The notes beneath the pieces were generated by a model. It did no database searches, had not been told where the DNA came from, and saw only the letters and a list, made by a program, of their open reading frames with translations. A program made the translations under genes and the position numbers. A DNA stretch of 46,277 nt from an uncultured Ignavibacteriota bacterium (lineage in GTDB: Bacteria; Bacteroidota; Ignavibacteria; UBA10030; UBA8401). Positions 26,245 through 36,036 of the stretch are shown here, in pieces (the first letter of the stretch is position 1; each line of letters begins with the position of its first letter). The stretch is taken from assembly GCA_903861125.1 (NCBI GenBank), contig CAIOTF010000002.1, forward strand, positions 1 through 46,277, written 5' to 3'.

Positions 26245-28380
26245 TTATTGCGGTTTCTTGAAGAGATCATCCTTAACACCGGAGTTTATCTTTACCGATG
26301 ACAGTGTCGTTTCCATTTGTTTCTTCCCTTCGGCCTGCTGCACGGTCTTGAAAGCAAATTTTACACCGTCAACATCGCGGTAGTCGCTGTAGAATATTTC
26401 GGCATCCACCGGACCGCTTTGGCCGGTCTGACGCACAACAGATTTCAGCAGCATGCCGGTCTGTGCATCCAGGAACCACTGTGCGGTTGCATTCGCCGGT
26501 ACATATTTAACAATAATGCCGGCTGCCGGAGTCTCCTGCACCTTTTCATCCTTAAAATAATAGATGACATAATTTTTACTTTTTACATTTTGCATCACCG
26601 TGAGAGGATCGAGCATCTGATTTTTTTGCATCTCCTCTAACTGCGACGAAGGCATGTCGCGGACAGCACCCATCTTCATCCAGCCGCTTTTACCTGCCAT
26701 GGCCATTACCATTTCTCCCATCGGTAATTTCATCTTTTGATATTGTTTATCCGGAAGAAGAGTGGTTGTTTCGATATTCATTTCCATCTCGCCCATTGGT
26801 GTAACAGCTTTCATGGTACCTTCAGCAGTGACATCCTTCACGAGCAGAACGTTCTCTCCTCCCATGGCGGTCAATGCTTTTTGAATAATCTCCATCCCTT
26901 TGCCTATGGTTTCCGGGTTTGGTTCCGGAATTTTTTCCGGAGGAGCAGGGATCGTTATATCAATGGTCTTCACCGGACCGAGCGCGCTCAGTGGTTCGTC
27001 AAAATCCGAATCTTTACCCACCACCAGTATCGCCAGAGCATTTTCGTCCCACCGTTTTTTTATTGCGGTATTAACACTCTGCTTCGTGGCGGACTGAACT
27101 TCGTTCTGCTGTTTCTGGATAAAGTCCTTTGGGTAGCCAAAGAATTCGAGCATGAGCAATTGACTGACGATCTTTCCTTTTGTGTCATAATTAAAAACAA
27201 AAGAGTTAAGATAGCTCTCTTTGGCGAACTTCAGTTCTTCGTCCGTAATGCCGTTCTTGATTACATCGCTGAATTCGGTAAGAATGGAACGGATCATTTT
27301 TACCGTGGAGCCGGATTTTGTTGAACCGCCCAGCCGGAAGATGCCCGGAAAATCCCAATCCTCGCCCCAGCTGCTGTACACGGAATATGCTAATCCCTGA
27401 TCAGACCGTACTTTTTTAAACAACCGTGAAGCAAAAGCGCCGCCAAAGGCAACGTCCGCCAGATTAAGCTGCGAGCTTTCGGTTTCGTTCAGCACGCCGC
27501 CAAGGTGGCCCAGTGCTATCTGCGACTGGTTAACATCATCCTTCTTGATAAAATTGACCGTCTTTTCTTTTGCCATACGGGGCTGCGGCAGCGGCGGAAG
27601 TTTTACATCGCGCTTTTCCCAGCTTCCGAAAATATTCTCCACTTTCTTTTTCATTTCCTGTGTATCGAAATCGCCCCACACCGCCATCATTGTGGTGTTG
27701 GGAGCAAAGTATTTTTTATGGAATTCCACCAGATCGTTCCGGGTGATATTTTCGATATGCGCATACTCTTGAACGCGGCCGTACGGCACAGCCGGTCCAT
27801 AGACCAGCCGTGTAAACTCGCGGGCAGCGATTCCGCCGATATCGTCGTTACGGCGTGATATTCCCGAACGGGCAGTGACTTTAGCCAATTCAAGTTTATC
27901 GTCGCTGAAGACCGGATTACGAAGAACATCGTTCAGTACGCTCAGGCCAAGATCGATATTTTCTTTCAGCACCGACAGCCGTGCGCCGCCGCTTGAAGTG
28001 CTGATATACGTTTCAACGGACGCACCGACCTTTTCCAGCATCTCATCAATCTCATCCCCTTTTTTTGTTGTGGTTCCACCCGTGCGCATTACTTGTCCTG
28101 TCAGTGATGCCAATCCGATCTTATCACTCGGTTCATAACGGGAACCGGATTTTACCATCACGGTAGCGTTAATGGTGGGAAGCGTATGGTCTTCCAGAAG
28201 ATAAACGATCATGCCATTGGGAAGTTCGAATCGCGCCGGATCGGGGATTTGAACTTTTCTGATGACGGGATACTGAAGTTTCTTATACTGCTGCGGTTTT
28301 TCGCTTTTGTTTTGGCCATAGCCGGTAAGAACAATTGCGAACATGATACAAAGTATTGTGAACAAGCGATTTGGTTTCAT
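26245..28380 (-). CDS. M16-family protein without the zinc motif, fused to a lipoprotein-sorting-like domain
   Basis: 711 aa. A signal peptide (1-22) is followed by two M16 peptidase domains (about 45-255 and 255-475). Where active M16 enzymes have HxxEH, this one reads GLASLTGQVM, so it should be catalytically dead, like the non-catalytic partner of two-gene M16B pairs. The last ~200 residues (about 500-711, ALTAMGGENVLLVKDVTAEG, then YFSDYRDVDG-like text) resemble LolA/outer-membrane lipoprotein-sorting folds. Its ATG has AGGAGGTGA upstream and lies 12 bases after the active M16 gene. The two products probably form a periplasmic protease heterodimer. Confidence 0.87.
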   Translation of the reverse strand: MKPNRLFTILCIMFAIVLTGYGQNKSEKPQQYKKLQYPVIRKVQIPDPARFELPNGMIVYLLEDHTLPTINATVMVKSGSRYEPSDKIGLASLTGQVMRTGGTTTKKGDEIDEMLEKVGASVETYISTSSGGARLSVLKENIDLGLSVLNDVLRNPVFSDDKLELAKVTARSGISRRNDDIGGIAAREFTRLVYGPAVPYGRVQEYAHIENITRNDLVEFHKKYFAPNTTMMAVWGDFDTQEMKKKVENIFGSWEKRDVKLPPLPQPRMAKEKTVNFIKKDDVNQSQIALGHLGGVLNETESSQLNLADVAFGGAFASRLFKKVRSDQGLAYSVYSSWGEDWDFPGIFRLGGSTKSGSTVKMIRSILTEFSDVIKNGITDEELKFAKESYLNSFVFNYDTKGKIVSQLLMLEFFGYPKDFIQKQQNEVQSATKQSVNTAIKKRWDENALAILVVGKDSDFDEPLSALGPVKTIDITIPAPPEKIPEPNPETIGKGMEIIQKALTAMGGENVLLVKDVTAEGTMKAVTPMGEMEMNIETTTLLPDKQYQKMKLPMGEMVMAMAGKSGWMKMGAVRDMPSSQLEEMQKNQMLDPLTVMQNVKSKNYVIYYFKDEKVQETPAAGIIVKYVPANATAQWFLDAQTGMLLKSVVRQTGQSGPVDAEIFYSDYRDVDGVKFAFKTVQQAEGKKQMETTLSSVKINSGVKDDLFKKPQ

Positions 28381-28392
28381 ATTCTCACCTCC

Positions 28393-29889
28393 TTATTTCA
28401 CCGGCTCGATAGTGCCGATGGTTCGGTTCGTTTCAACAAATATTTTATTGGCAACACGCTGTACATCGTTTGCAGTCACAGCATTAATCTTATCCAATGC
28501 CTTGAACATTTCGTGCCAGTTTCCCATCAGTACTTCGTTGTAGGTCAGCTGCATCGCCATTCCGGAATTTGAGGAAAGCGAGCGGATCAAATTTGCGCGC
28601 GCGCGGGTTTTCACCGCTTTCAGGTCTTCGTCGCTCACAAGGTCCGTTTTTAATTTTTTTATTTCCGCATCGATGGCGGCCAAACATTCCTCGTTGGTGT
28701 GGCCCTGCGACGGCATGGCATAAAAAAGGAAAAGATTCGGATATTTTGAGCCGGGAAATCCGGAAATACCGGCGGCGTTAATGGCTATCTTGCTGTCGCG
28801 CACCAGCGATTTATATAGCCGGGATGTTCGTCCCGAACTCAGCACATCCGTCGCCACATCGTACACCGCATCATCCGGATCACTTGCGGAACCTTTTTTA
28901 TACCCAACCAAAAGCCAGCGCTGCGACTGTTCGCGGAGTATTACGTTCCGCTCGCTGTTCTGCGGCGGTTCGGTGGTGCGGACGGGTTCCGGTTTTGGTG
29001 ACTGGGGAATTCTGCCAAAATATATTTCCGCAAGCCGCTGTACTTCTTTCGCTTCAACGTCGCCGACAACGGCTATAACCATGTTCGACGGAACGTAATA
29101 TTTTTTGAAAAATGCAGTCGCATCATCTTTGCTGATTGCTTTAAGATCGGACATGTGTCCGACAACAGGATCGCGGTACGGATGCGCCTTAAAGGATGTC
29201 GCAATGAATTCTTCCAGCAATTTGCCGAGCGGATTGCTTTCCGTGCGCATCCGCCGTTCTTCCATAACAACATTTTTTTCCTTGTAAAAGTCACGAAAGA
29301 CCGGATCGTAAAACCGTCCGGACTCGAGCGTGAACCAGAGTTCAAGTTTATTGGAGGGGAGGCTGTAGAAATATTGCGTTATTTCGCTGGACGTACTTGC
29401 ATTCAATCCTACGCCGCCGTTCTCTTCGATCGCTTTGCCGAACTCGTTATTCTCAATCCACTTCGACGCTTCATCCTGCTTCCCGTCGAAATCTTTTCTC
29501 AGTGCCGCAAGTTTTACCGTATCCGCGCCGTTCCCTTTCTGTTCTTCCGCCCGTAATGCTTTCCATGCTTTATCAAGCGCATCGAGTGCCGGTTTTTCTT
29601 TTTTTATGTCCTTCGTTCCTATATCCGACGTTCCTTTGAAAGCCAGATGTTCAAAAATATGTGCCAGTCCGGTAATGCCCCGGTCTTCATTCACCGAGCC
29701 GACATCGACATAGGTATGGAATGAAACAACCGGTGCATCATGACGCGGCAGAACAAGAAACTTCAAACCATTCTTCAGTTTGAACTCGACCACCTGTTTC
29801 TCGATATCTTTGAACCCATCCTGCGGCATCACCGGCAGGCTCAGTATAAGAACCAAAAGCGGCACAAGAACGAATCGTATGCGTTTCAT
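28393..29889 (-). CDS. Active M16B zinc protease
   Basis: 498 aa from the ATG at 29889, chosen for its AAGGAG site 5 bases upstream and the following signal peptide (KRIRFVLVPLLVLILSLPVM); longer frames from upstream starts lack this. The inverted zinc motif is intact: GLAHIFEHLAFKGT (HxxEH at about 71-75), with the distal Glu expected in the following helix region (NEFGKAIEENGG area). It is exported, probably periplasmic, and cleaves unfolded or short peptides together with the inactive partner encoded next to it. Confidence 0.9.
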   Translation of the reverse strand: MKRIRFVLVPLLVLILSLPVMPQDGFKDIEKQVVEFKLKNGLKFLVLPRHDAPVVSFHTYVDVGSVNEDRGITGLAHIFEHLAFKGTSDIGTKDIKKEKPALDALDKAWKALRAEEQKGNGADTVKLAALRKDFDGKQDEASKWIENNEFGKAIEENGGVGLNASTSSEITQYFYSLPSNKLELWFTLESGRFYDPVFRDFYKEKNVVMEERRMRTESNPLGKLLEEFIATSFKAHPYRDPVVGHMSDLKAISKDDATAFFKKYYVPSNMVIAVVGDVEAKEVQRLAEIYFGRIPQSPKPEPVRTTEPPQNSERNVILREQSQRWLLVGYKKGSASDPDDAVYDVATDVLSSGRTSRLYKSLVRDSKIAINAAGISGFPGSKYPNLFLFYAMPSQGHTNEECLAAIDAEIKKLKTDLVSDEDLKAVKTRARANLIRSLSSNSGMAMQLTYNEVLMGNWHEMFKALDKINAVTANDVQRVANKIFVETNRTIGTIEPVK

Positions 29890-30551
29890 TGCGGCTCCTT
29901 TTTTAAATGGATGAATAATTGATTGTGTAATGATGATGTTGATAGCGAACGCGTTGACTTTCTGCGGCAAAAGTATTTCGCAGGAAATTATAAACCCTTA
30001 CGATGATAAGCAATAAGAAACAATTTGCAAACCGGAATAATTTTGTTCTGTTGGTATTTTGTCGATTTTATTACGTTTTTCACCATTTATATAGAAAAGA
30101 GTCGCAGTTACCGTTTATTTTTATAACGCTTTATTGGTCAACAACTTACGGTGATTTTAGCAACACTTTGTGACCCTTAAACCCGGGATAATTTTGTGAA
30201 AGGTTTTTTATATGTTTGGCCTTATATAATAGAGCGTAGGAAATTTACAAAACAAGACCTATGCCTGCAGGAAACACGGGTAAAACTCTCGCCAGGATAC
30301 CTGAGGTTACGAATAATGATTGCCTGAAACCGGAGAACGATATTATATTTCCCGTTGAGCGTTTTATGTTGATCAATAGAATACACGAATCATCAGGGAG
30401 CTAAAACAAAATTCTTTGAACTAATACTCATCTTGATTATGTTAATCCTCAACGAGAGCAATGGAAATAAAACAACATTCACGTCATCAATTCACGGATG
30501 ATGGCTGGCAACGATAACCGTAATTAATTATAAGGGGAAAGGATTCGCTTT
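29890..30551. other. Long AT-rich divergent intergenic region
   Basis: About 660 bases between the divergent M16 operon and the 246-aa membrane gene. For the minus strand, TATAAT (29992-29987) with TTGCTT (30013-30008) 15 bases away may be the M16 promoter. For the plus strand, TATAAT occurs at 30225-30230 without a clear -35. I see no coding frame, tRNA or repeat in it. Confidence 0.35.
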
Positions 30552-31292
30552 ATGGTCGATGAAGAAAAAGAGTGGGACGGACACGACGAAGTATTAAAAT
30601 TGATAAACGCAAAACCGGAATTGAAAGATATCTCGAAACAATTACGGAAAAACGAAGAAAAGAAAATATTTGAAGATATTTTATGGAGTCTGATATTTTA
30701 CAGGATTGAACTTCAAAAACATTTTGCAGACCAGTCGACAGCCGGAACGCTTGATAAACACAGCATGTATCAATATTGTAAAGAGTATATCGATTCCGAT
30801 TTTGCACACTGTCCTTTTCTTACAAATTCCATTCTTGAACAGATGATCGATGTTGAACTTCTGCAGATAGAACACGAGTCGGATAATACCGTATTTTCCG
30901 CTCACACACATTCGGGAGCAACATCCCTCGGCACAATCATTACAGATCCATTCAACAATATATTTTCATTCGCGGTCTCCTCCCTGTTTCTGGTGTTCGG
31001 TTTGACCGCGATTTATTTTCTTTTTTCCGCGGGACTGATTTTGGCCGCGTATGCTACAGCATTGATATTACCATGGCTGTTTGCCGGAAGTATTATCCGA
31101 TACTTCAATTCGAAGAGAGAAAATAAATTACACACCGGTATTACGGTAAACCTCCGAAAAATACGGGAAGAGATATCACGTCACTCTTTTGATCCTGGAA
31201 CAATTTCCGGAAGAATAAAAAATCTGGAACACGAAGGATTGTATATAAGCAGTTTAGTGTACCCGCTGCTGAATATTGAAGAGCGAAAATAG
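30552..31292 (+). CDS. Two-helix membrane protein of unknown function
   Basis: 246 aa. A charged N-terminal half (about 1-130: DGHDEVLKLINAKPELKDIS, then KKIFEDILW) precedes two membrane helices (about 138-160 and 163-185). A basic C-terminal region follows (about 186-246, IIRYFNSKRENKLHTG, EEISRHSFDPGTISGRIKNL). No family is recognised. The ATG at 30552 has AAGG about 9 bases upstream. The gene stands alone between a long divergent intergenic region and the cytochrome genes. Confidence 0.65.
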   Translation: MVDEEKEWDGHDEVLKLINAKPELKDISKQLRKNEEKKIFEDILWSLIFYRIELQKHFADQSTAGTLDKHSMYQYCKEYIDSDFAHCPFLTNSILEQMIDVELLQIEHESDNTVFSAHTHSGATSLGTIITDPFNNIFSFAVSSLFLVFGLTAIYFLFSAGLILAAYATALILPWLFAGSIIRYFNSKRENKLHTGITVNLRKIREEISRHSFDPGTISGRIKNLEHEGLYISSLVYPLLNIEERK

Positions 31293-31404
31293 CGTGGTTT
31301 TCTCTCTTCTGTCTGGGATCATAATTTAAGCGCTTGACATTAACTATGGATTTCATTACTGTGGTGGGATATTAAATCAGACAAAAAGGTCTGTTAAAAT
31401 ACTT

Positions 31405-32490
31405 ATGGTTTCCCGCTTGTTTCTTCGCATAAGCGTTCTGGGAATGTTCATACTGACACCGGCTGTCATTATAACCGGCGGCAATTCGCCTATACTGACC
31501 CCTCCAAAACTTCTGTCGGAAACCGGGCTCTATACCAACATACATTCAAAGACCGTTGCGAAGGGAAATCTTCTGTTTGCTCCTCAATATCCTTTGTGGT
31601 CGGATGGAGCCGCAAAAAAACGGTGGATATACTTACCCCCAAAGCAAACAATAGATGCACGACTGATTGATGACTGGGTCTTTCCGGTCGGCACCAAGTT
31701 GTGGAAAGAATTCACGTTTGGCAAAAGAGTAGAGACACGTTACCTGGAAAAAATCGGCAAGAGTTCCTGGATTTTTGCAGCGTACATTTGGAACGGCACA
31801 GAAACTGATGCAGAACTGGTTTCGGAAAAAGGATTGAAAAATTATGCTGAGATTGCACCCGGTGTACGACACGACATTCCCGGTCTTATCGATTGCAAAG
31901 CATGTCACGATGGTCAGGGAAGAGATGCAGTGCTCGGCTTTAATGCATTGCAGCTTTCATCAGACCGCGATCCCAACGCTCTCCATGCGGAACCGTTCAC
32001 TCACGATATGGTCAATTTCAATGACCTCGTGAAACAAAAATACATAACCCATGCCGCTCAACAGTATCTCGACAAACCAGCGGTGATCGAAGCAGTGTCA
32101 CCGCGTGCACGGGCTGCGCTGGGATATTTGAATGCCAACTGCGGAGGATGCCACAACTCCACCGATCCACTCTCGTCCGTTGGAATGTTCCTGAAATATA
32201 TGCTTGCCGGCCATTCCGGTCAGAGACGATTATCAACTGTTGTCGGGCATCTAAGCAAATATAAAATCCCCGATGTTCCTGCTGACCAGAATTTTAGAAT
32301 CCTCCCCGGCAATGCGGCAAGAAGTGTGATCCCTTATCGAATGGGAACAAGAAATCCATATATCCAGATGCCGCCGCTCGGCACCAAGATTATCGACACG
32401 ATTGCGCTGAATTTGATCACCGCGTGGATCAAAGAAGATATTCAAACAAACGAAACAACACACATTTTTCACAACAAACAAAGGAGGTAA
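31405..32490 (+). CDS. Exported diheme c-type cytochrome-like protein (SO2930-like)
   Basis: 361 aa. An N-terminal signal segment (about 1-25) is followed by an N-terminal domain (PKLLSETGLYTNI, FAPQYPLWSDGAAKKRWIYL) characteristic of SO2930-type proteins. Two heme-binding CxxCH motifs follow: CKACH (164-168) and CGGCH (246-250). It probably carries electrons or acts as a heme enzyme in the periplasm. Its last two codons, AGG AGG, plus the TAA form the ribosome-binding site of the next cytochrome gene three bases downstream, so the pair is translationally linked. Confidence 0.82.
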   Translation: MVSRLFLRISVLGMFILTPAVIITGGNSPILTPPKLLSETGLYTNIHSKTVAKGNLLFAPQYPLWSDGAAKKRWIYLPPKQTIDARLIDDWVFPVGTKLWKEFTFGKRVETRYLEKIGKSSWIFAAYIWNGTETDAELVSEKGLKNYAEIAPGVRHDIPGLIDCKACHDGQGRDAVLGFNALQLSSDRDPNALHAEPFTHDMVNFNDLVKQKYITHAAQQYLDKPAVIEAVSPRARAALGYLNANCGGCHNSTDPLSSVGMFLKYMLAGHSGQRRLSTVVGHLSKYKIPDVPADQNFRILPGNAARSVIPYRMGTRNPYIQMPPLGTKIIDTIALNLITAWIKEDIQTNETTHIFHNKQRR

Positions 32491-32493
32491 GCT

Positions 32494-33084
32494 ATGAGAC
32501 AACAAACAAACATTCTGCTCATCGTCACCGGATTTATTATCTGGCTGACCGCTGCGTCGCCAATTGCGCAGGCAGAACAGAAATCCGATCAGAAGAAAAT
32601 AAAGCGGGGTGAGTATCTGGTGACTGTGATTGGATGCAACGATTGTCACACACCGTCCAAAATGGGACCAAATGGACCCGAAAAAGATATGGCACACATG
32701 CTTTCCGGCCATCCGCAGGAATTGGCAATGCCCCCCGCACCAATCCTTCCGCCGGGACCTTGGATGGCCGCATTGTCGGCTACCATGACCGCTTGGTCCG
32801 GTCCCTGGGGTGTCAGTTTCACGCGCAATTTAACACCGGATAAAGAAACAGGACTTGGTGACTGGACCGAACAGAATTTCATAGAAACACTCCGCACCGG
32901 CCGCCAGCTCGGCAAAGGACGTCAAATCCTGCCGCCAATGCCGTTTGAAGCGTTCCGGAATATGACCGATGATGATTTGAAATCTATCTACGCTTACTTA
33001 CGATCAATTCCGGCACTGAAGAACAAAGTTCCCGATCCGATTGCTCCGTCACAAGGTCAACCCGCAGATGGACATAATAAATAA
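32494..33084 (+). CDS. Exported monoheme cytochrome c
   Basis: 196 aa. A signal peptide (about 1-27, ending PIAQAEQ) precedes a single heme motif CNDCH (48-52). A distal Met ligand is likely in ILPPMPFEAF (around residue 150). The fold resembles cytochrome c subunits of dehydrogenases and of two-gene electron-transfer modules. The strong AAGGAGGTAA site overlaps the end of the preceding diheme gene. The pair probably passes electrons between an unknown donor and the respiratory chain. Confidence 0.85.
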   Translation: MRQQTNILLIVTGFIIWLTAASPIAQAEQKSDQKKIKRGEYLVTVIGCNDCHTPSKMGPNGPEKDMAHMLSGHPQELAMPPAPILPPGPWMAALSATMTAWSGPWGVSFTRNLTPDKETGLGDWTEQNFIETLRTGRQLGKGRQILPPMPFEAFRNMTDDDLKSIYAYLRSIPALKNKVPDPIAPSQGQPADGHNK

Positions 33085-33107
33085 CCGCACAACATGATGA
33101 TACAAAA

Positions 33108-33146
33108 AATCCGGATGGCGATTGTCCGCACGTCCGGGTTTCTTTT
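33108..33146 (+). terminator. Probable terminator of the cytochrome operon
   Basis: AATCCGGA (33108-33115) pairs with TCCGGGTT (33133-33140), one G-T pair, with a smaller GCG/CGC pairing inside the loop. On the plus strand TTCTTTTC follows, 24-60 bases after the cytochrome stop codon. Confidence 0.6.
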
Positions 33147-33749
33147 CTCAGCATACCGTTTTACAACTCGGAAATATTGATCTGCTATTTAACTCCCTTT
33201 TTATCGAAGTACGGCTGTCCTTCCGAAAAGGACAAAAATAAATACGCTAACCCAGTTTCGAGTTATCGTATTGAATGGCTCCGCGGCAAACACAAGAAGT
33301 CTAACTTTATAACGCAGTATCTGCATACGGTCAATCATGATCGATCTACTCGACGATCATACTATTTCTTCCTTTGAGATATGTGTGACCGGACCATAAA
33401 AAAACCGATCCGGAAAAGAGAGAGCATATTTGCCAACGTACGTATATCTCGTATTCAATCCATTGCGGGGAAGAATTTTTGTTTTCTATCATAAATTCTT
33501 TCGGGGATCTATACCCCGGTGCATACCGTGGTCGATGTGTAGTATATTTGTTACAATATTCATCGCTGTCAATCCTTGCCTCCTCCAGTGATACAAACCA
33601 CGGTTGATTGAAATACTCCTACCTCATCCTGCAAATATGACGATTGAAAATATACTGAAACTCTATTCCTTCTTATCATTTATTTCCTTATTCTTTGGAT
33701 GATAATTTCGCTGTTGTGATGGTAATGAACGAGAAAATTCAATAACCCA
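33147..33749. other. Long intergenic stretch upstream of ftcD with a gene remnant
   Basis: No intact gene is seen. It contains the decayed sequence at 33260-33377 described separately. The last 300 bases before ftcD are AT-rich and presumably hold its promoter; I could not pick a convincing one. Confidence 0.4.
33260..33377 (+). pseudogene. Decayed relative of the small HTH-protein genes
   Basis: Bases 33277-33312 match 35682-35717, just before the HTH gene at 35738, at 28 of 36 positions, including a shared AGTCTAACTTT. The frame reads LRGKHKKSNFITQ against LCEKLEESNFLIF, and the preceding SSYRIEW resembles SSEYRFAV upstream of the second HTH gene. No HTH domain follows, so this is a fragment. 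Confidence 0.4.
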
Positions 33750-33761
33750 ATGTGGACCAGT

Positions 33762-35447
33762 ATGAAAAAATTAATCGAATGTGTTCCGAATTTCAGTGAA
33801 GGACGGAACATGGCTATCATAAAACAGATCACTTCTCAGATTGAACGGGTTGACGGCGTCCGGCTGCTTGATGTGGACCCCGGAAAGGCTACCAACAGAA
33901 CAGTGGTAACGTTTGTCGGTGAACCTGAGGCAGTTCTTGAAGCAGCATTTCAGGCGGTAAAGAAAGCTTCTGAAATTATTGACATGAGAAATCATACCGG
34001 TGAACACCCCCGCATGGGCGCCACCGATGTCTGCCCGCTCATTCCGATTTCCGGAATTACAATGGAAGAAACAGTTGTGTACGCACGACGCCTGGCAGAA
34101 CGCATTGGAAAGGAACTTTCCATTCCCGTGTATTGCTATGAGTACGCTGCCTATACCGAGGAGCGAAGAAATCTTGCGAACTGCCGCGCAGGAGAATATG
34201 AAGGGCTTCAAAAGAAATTGTCCGACCCGAAATGGAAACCCGACTTTGGTCCTGCTGCATTTAATGCTACGGCAGGAGCAACTGCTGTCGGCGCCAGGGA
34301 TTTTTTGATCGCCTATAATGTAAACCTGAATACAACATCTGTGCGAAGAGCAAATGCAATTGCGTTTGATATTAGAGAAAAGGGGCGTCCGAAAAGAGAA
34401 GGCAACCAGATCGCAGGCAAGATCCTTAAAAATGAAAAAGGGGAAGATCTGAACATTCCCGGCACGTTGAAAGCGGTGAAGGCTATCGGATGGTACATTG
34501 AAGAATACGGTATTGCTCAAATTTCAATAAATCTTACCAATATCAATATCACTCCTGTTCACATTGCATTTGAAGAGGCATCTAAAAAGGGATTGGAACG
34601 GGGAATACGGGTCACCGGTTCTGAATTGATTGGATTGATACCCTTACAGGCCATGCTCGATGCAGGAAAATATTTTTTGAAAAAACAGCAGCGGTCGGTC
34701 GGCATTGCAGAGGAAGAAATAATAAAAATAGCAATAAAATCGCTTGGCCTTGATGATCTCAAACCGTTCAATCCAAAAGAAAAAATCATAGAATATCTGC
34801 TGGAAGACAATTCAAAAAAGAAATTGATCGACTACACCTGCAAGGGATTCGCAAACGAAACAGCTTCAGAATCACCCGCTCCAGGAGGCGGATCAATATC
34901 TGCATACATCGGCGCACTGGGAGCGTCGCTGGGAACGATGGTGGCAAACTTATCGTCCCACAAAGCCGGCTGGGATGAACGGTGGGAGGAATTTTCCACC
35001 TGGGCAGAAAAGGGTCAGGCGGTCAAGGACAAGCTGTTGTTCCTGGTTGATGAGGACACCAATGCATTCAATGCAATCATGGACTCGTACAAACTTCCGA
35101 GATCAACAGACGCAGAAAAAATATTACGGTCTGAGGCGATTGCTGCAGCAACACGATATGCGATTGAAATCCCCTTCCGGGTCATGGAGACATCGTACGC
35201 ATCAATGGAGCTGATAAAGGCAATGGCGGAAAAAGGAAATCCGAATTCGGTCAGTGATGCGGGGGTCGGTGCGTTGTGCGCGCGGTCCGCCGTGATGGGT
35301 GCATTTTTGAATGTGAAGATCAATGCTGCAGGGATGAAGGAATCTGATTTTGCAAAAGAAAAACTTCACAACGGTGCAGAGTTGGAGAGCAAGGCAATGG
35401 CACTTGAAAAAGAAATTCTCGAGATCGTTAATAGTAAAATTCAATAG
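33762..35447 (+). CDS. ftcD: Bifunctional glutamate formimidoyltransferase / formimidotetrahydrofolate cyclodeaminase
   Basis: 561 aa from the ATG at 33762, where the family begins (KKLIECVPNFSEGR); an ATG four codons earlier is possible. The formiminotransferase domain covers about 1-325 (NRTVVTFVG, RMGATDVCPLIPI). A cyclodeaminase domain covers about 355-561 (DYTCKGFANETASESPAPGG, GSISAYIGALGASLG). The enzyme moves the formimino group of formiminoglutamate to tetrahydrofolate and releases ammonia, giving 5,10-methenyl-THF in histidine degradation. It stands alone: no hut genes are adjacent, so they must lie elsewhere if the pathway is complete. It fits the amino-acid-degrading lifestyle shown by the rest of the window. 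Confidence 0.95.
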   Translation: MKKLIECVPNFSEGRNMAIIKQITSQIERVDGVRLLDVDPGKATNRTVVTFVGEPEAVLEAAFQAVKKASEIIDMRNHTGEHPRMGATDVCPLIPISGITMEETVVYARRLAERIGKELSIPVYCYEYAAYTEERRNLANCRAGEYEGLQKKLSDPKWKPDFGPAAFNATAGATAVGARDFLIAYNVNLNTTSVRRANAIAFDIREKGRPKREGNQIAGKILKNEKGEDLNIPGTLKAVKAIGWYIEEYGIAQISINLTNINITPVHIAFEEASKKGLERGIRVTGSELIGLIPLQAMLDAGKYFLKKQQRSVGIAEEEIIKIAIKSLGLDDLKPFNPKEKIIEYLLEDNSKKKLIDYTCKGFANETASESPAPGGGSISAYIGALGASLGTMVANLSSHKAGWDERWEEFSTWAEKGQAVKDKLLFLVDEDTNAFNAIMDSYKLPRSTDAEKILRSEAIAAATRYAIEIPFRVMETSYASMELIKAMAEKGNPNSVSDAGVGALCARSAVMGAFLNVKINAAGMKESDFAKEKLHNGAELESKAMALEKEILEIVNSKIQ

Positions 35448-35651
35448 AGTACATCGAGATATCCTTCATCGACTCAGATCTGATCTCTACTTCCTCTCGA
35501 TTCACCAAACGCATCGGGTAATACGGCCTTGTTGAGAAGAACTCAAAAGCTGGTGTTCTCCAACTCGTCGCTTTCAACCCTCGGTTTGACCATTATGTAA
35601 TAGATCGTGTTTTAAGAAATATACGACATACACCGTATATGCTATAAAATG

Positions 35652-35685
35652 AAAATCCCAACTTTGGTGGTCGGGATTTTTCGCT
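35652..35685 (+). terminator. Rho-independent terminator downstream of ftcD
   Basis: Perfect 8-bp stem AAAATCCC (35652-35659) with GGGATTTT (35673-35680), loop of 13 bases, then a short U-tract (TTTTTCGC). It lies about 200 bases after the ftcD stop and just before the small HTH gene. Confidence 0.65.
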
Positions 35686-35737
35686 CTGCGAGAAACTCGA
35701 GGAGTCTAACTTTTTAATATTCGAAATCCCTATCGTT

Positions 35738-36028
35738 TTGATCAATAATGACAATGGAGCCAAGCACATTGTCATCGATTCAAACCGTTATTCCTATTTT
35801 CTGGACTTAAAAGAGTCTGACGTTGAAACATTAAAACAAGCCGGACTCATGGAGTCCTCCTTAGCAAAAACCAATGTAAAATCACGGATCAATTATAGCG
35901 CGCTTGCAGCGGAGTATAAATATAAAATTGAAAGTGGTGAATGTTCTAATAGAGCTGAGCTCGCAAGAAGTATAGGAGTAAGCCGGGCTTGGGTTACTAA
36001 AGTTATGAGAAGAGGAACTTCGAAATGA
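35738..36028 (+). CDS. Small helix-turn-helix protein, copy A
   Basis: 96 aa from the TTG at 35738, but the frame is open from 35648 and homology with copy B (39386-39718) begins before the TTG (FEIPIVLINNDNGAKHI against KIRLPFTFMYGPKGKRV). The true start may therefore be a rarer codon upstream. The C-terminal ~46 residues form an HTH (YSALAAEYKYKIESGE, then RAELARSIGVSRAWVTKV) sharing about 20 of 46 residues with copy B. The motif resembles HTH segments that accompany recombinases and ParB-like proteins. It is convergent with the esterase gene, 8 bases apart. Function unknown; it may be part of a small dispersed element. Confidence 0.6.
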   Translation: MINNDNGAKHIVIDSNRYSYFLDLKESDVETLKQAGLMESSLAKTNVKSRINYSALAAEYKYKIESGECSNRAELARSIGVSRAWVTKVMRRGTSK

Positions 36029-36036
36029 TTACTATC

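Noticed and set aside
33177-33377. A 66-residue plus-strand frame as a real gene
   Set aside because: No ribosome-binding site, no complete domain, and part of it matches the 5' end of another gene, so it is treated as a remnant.
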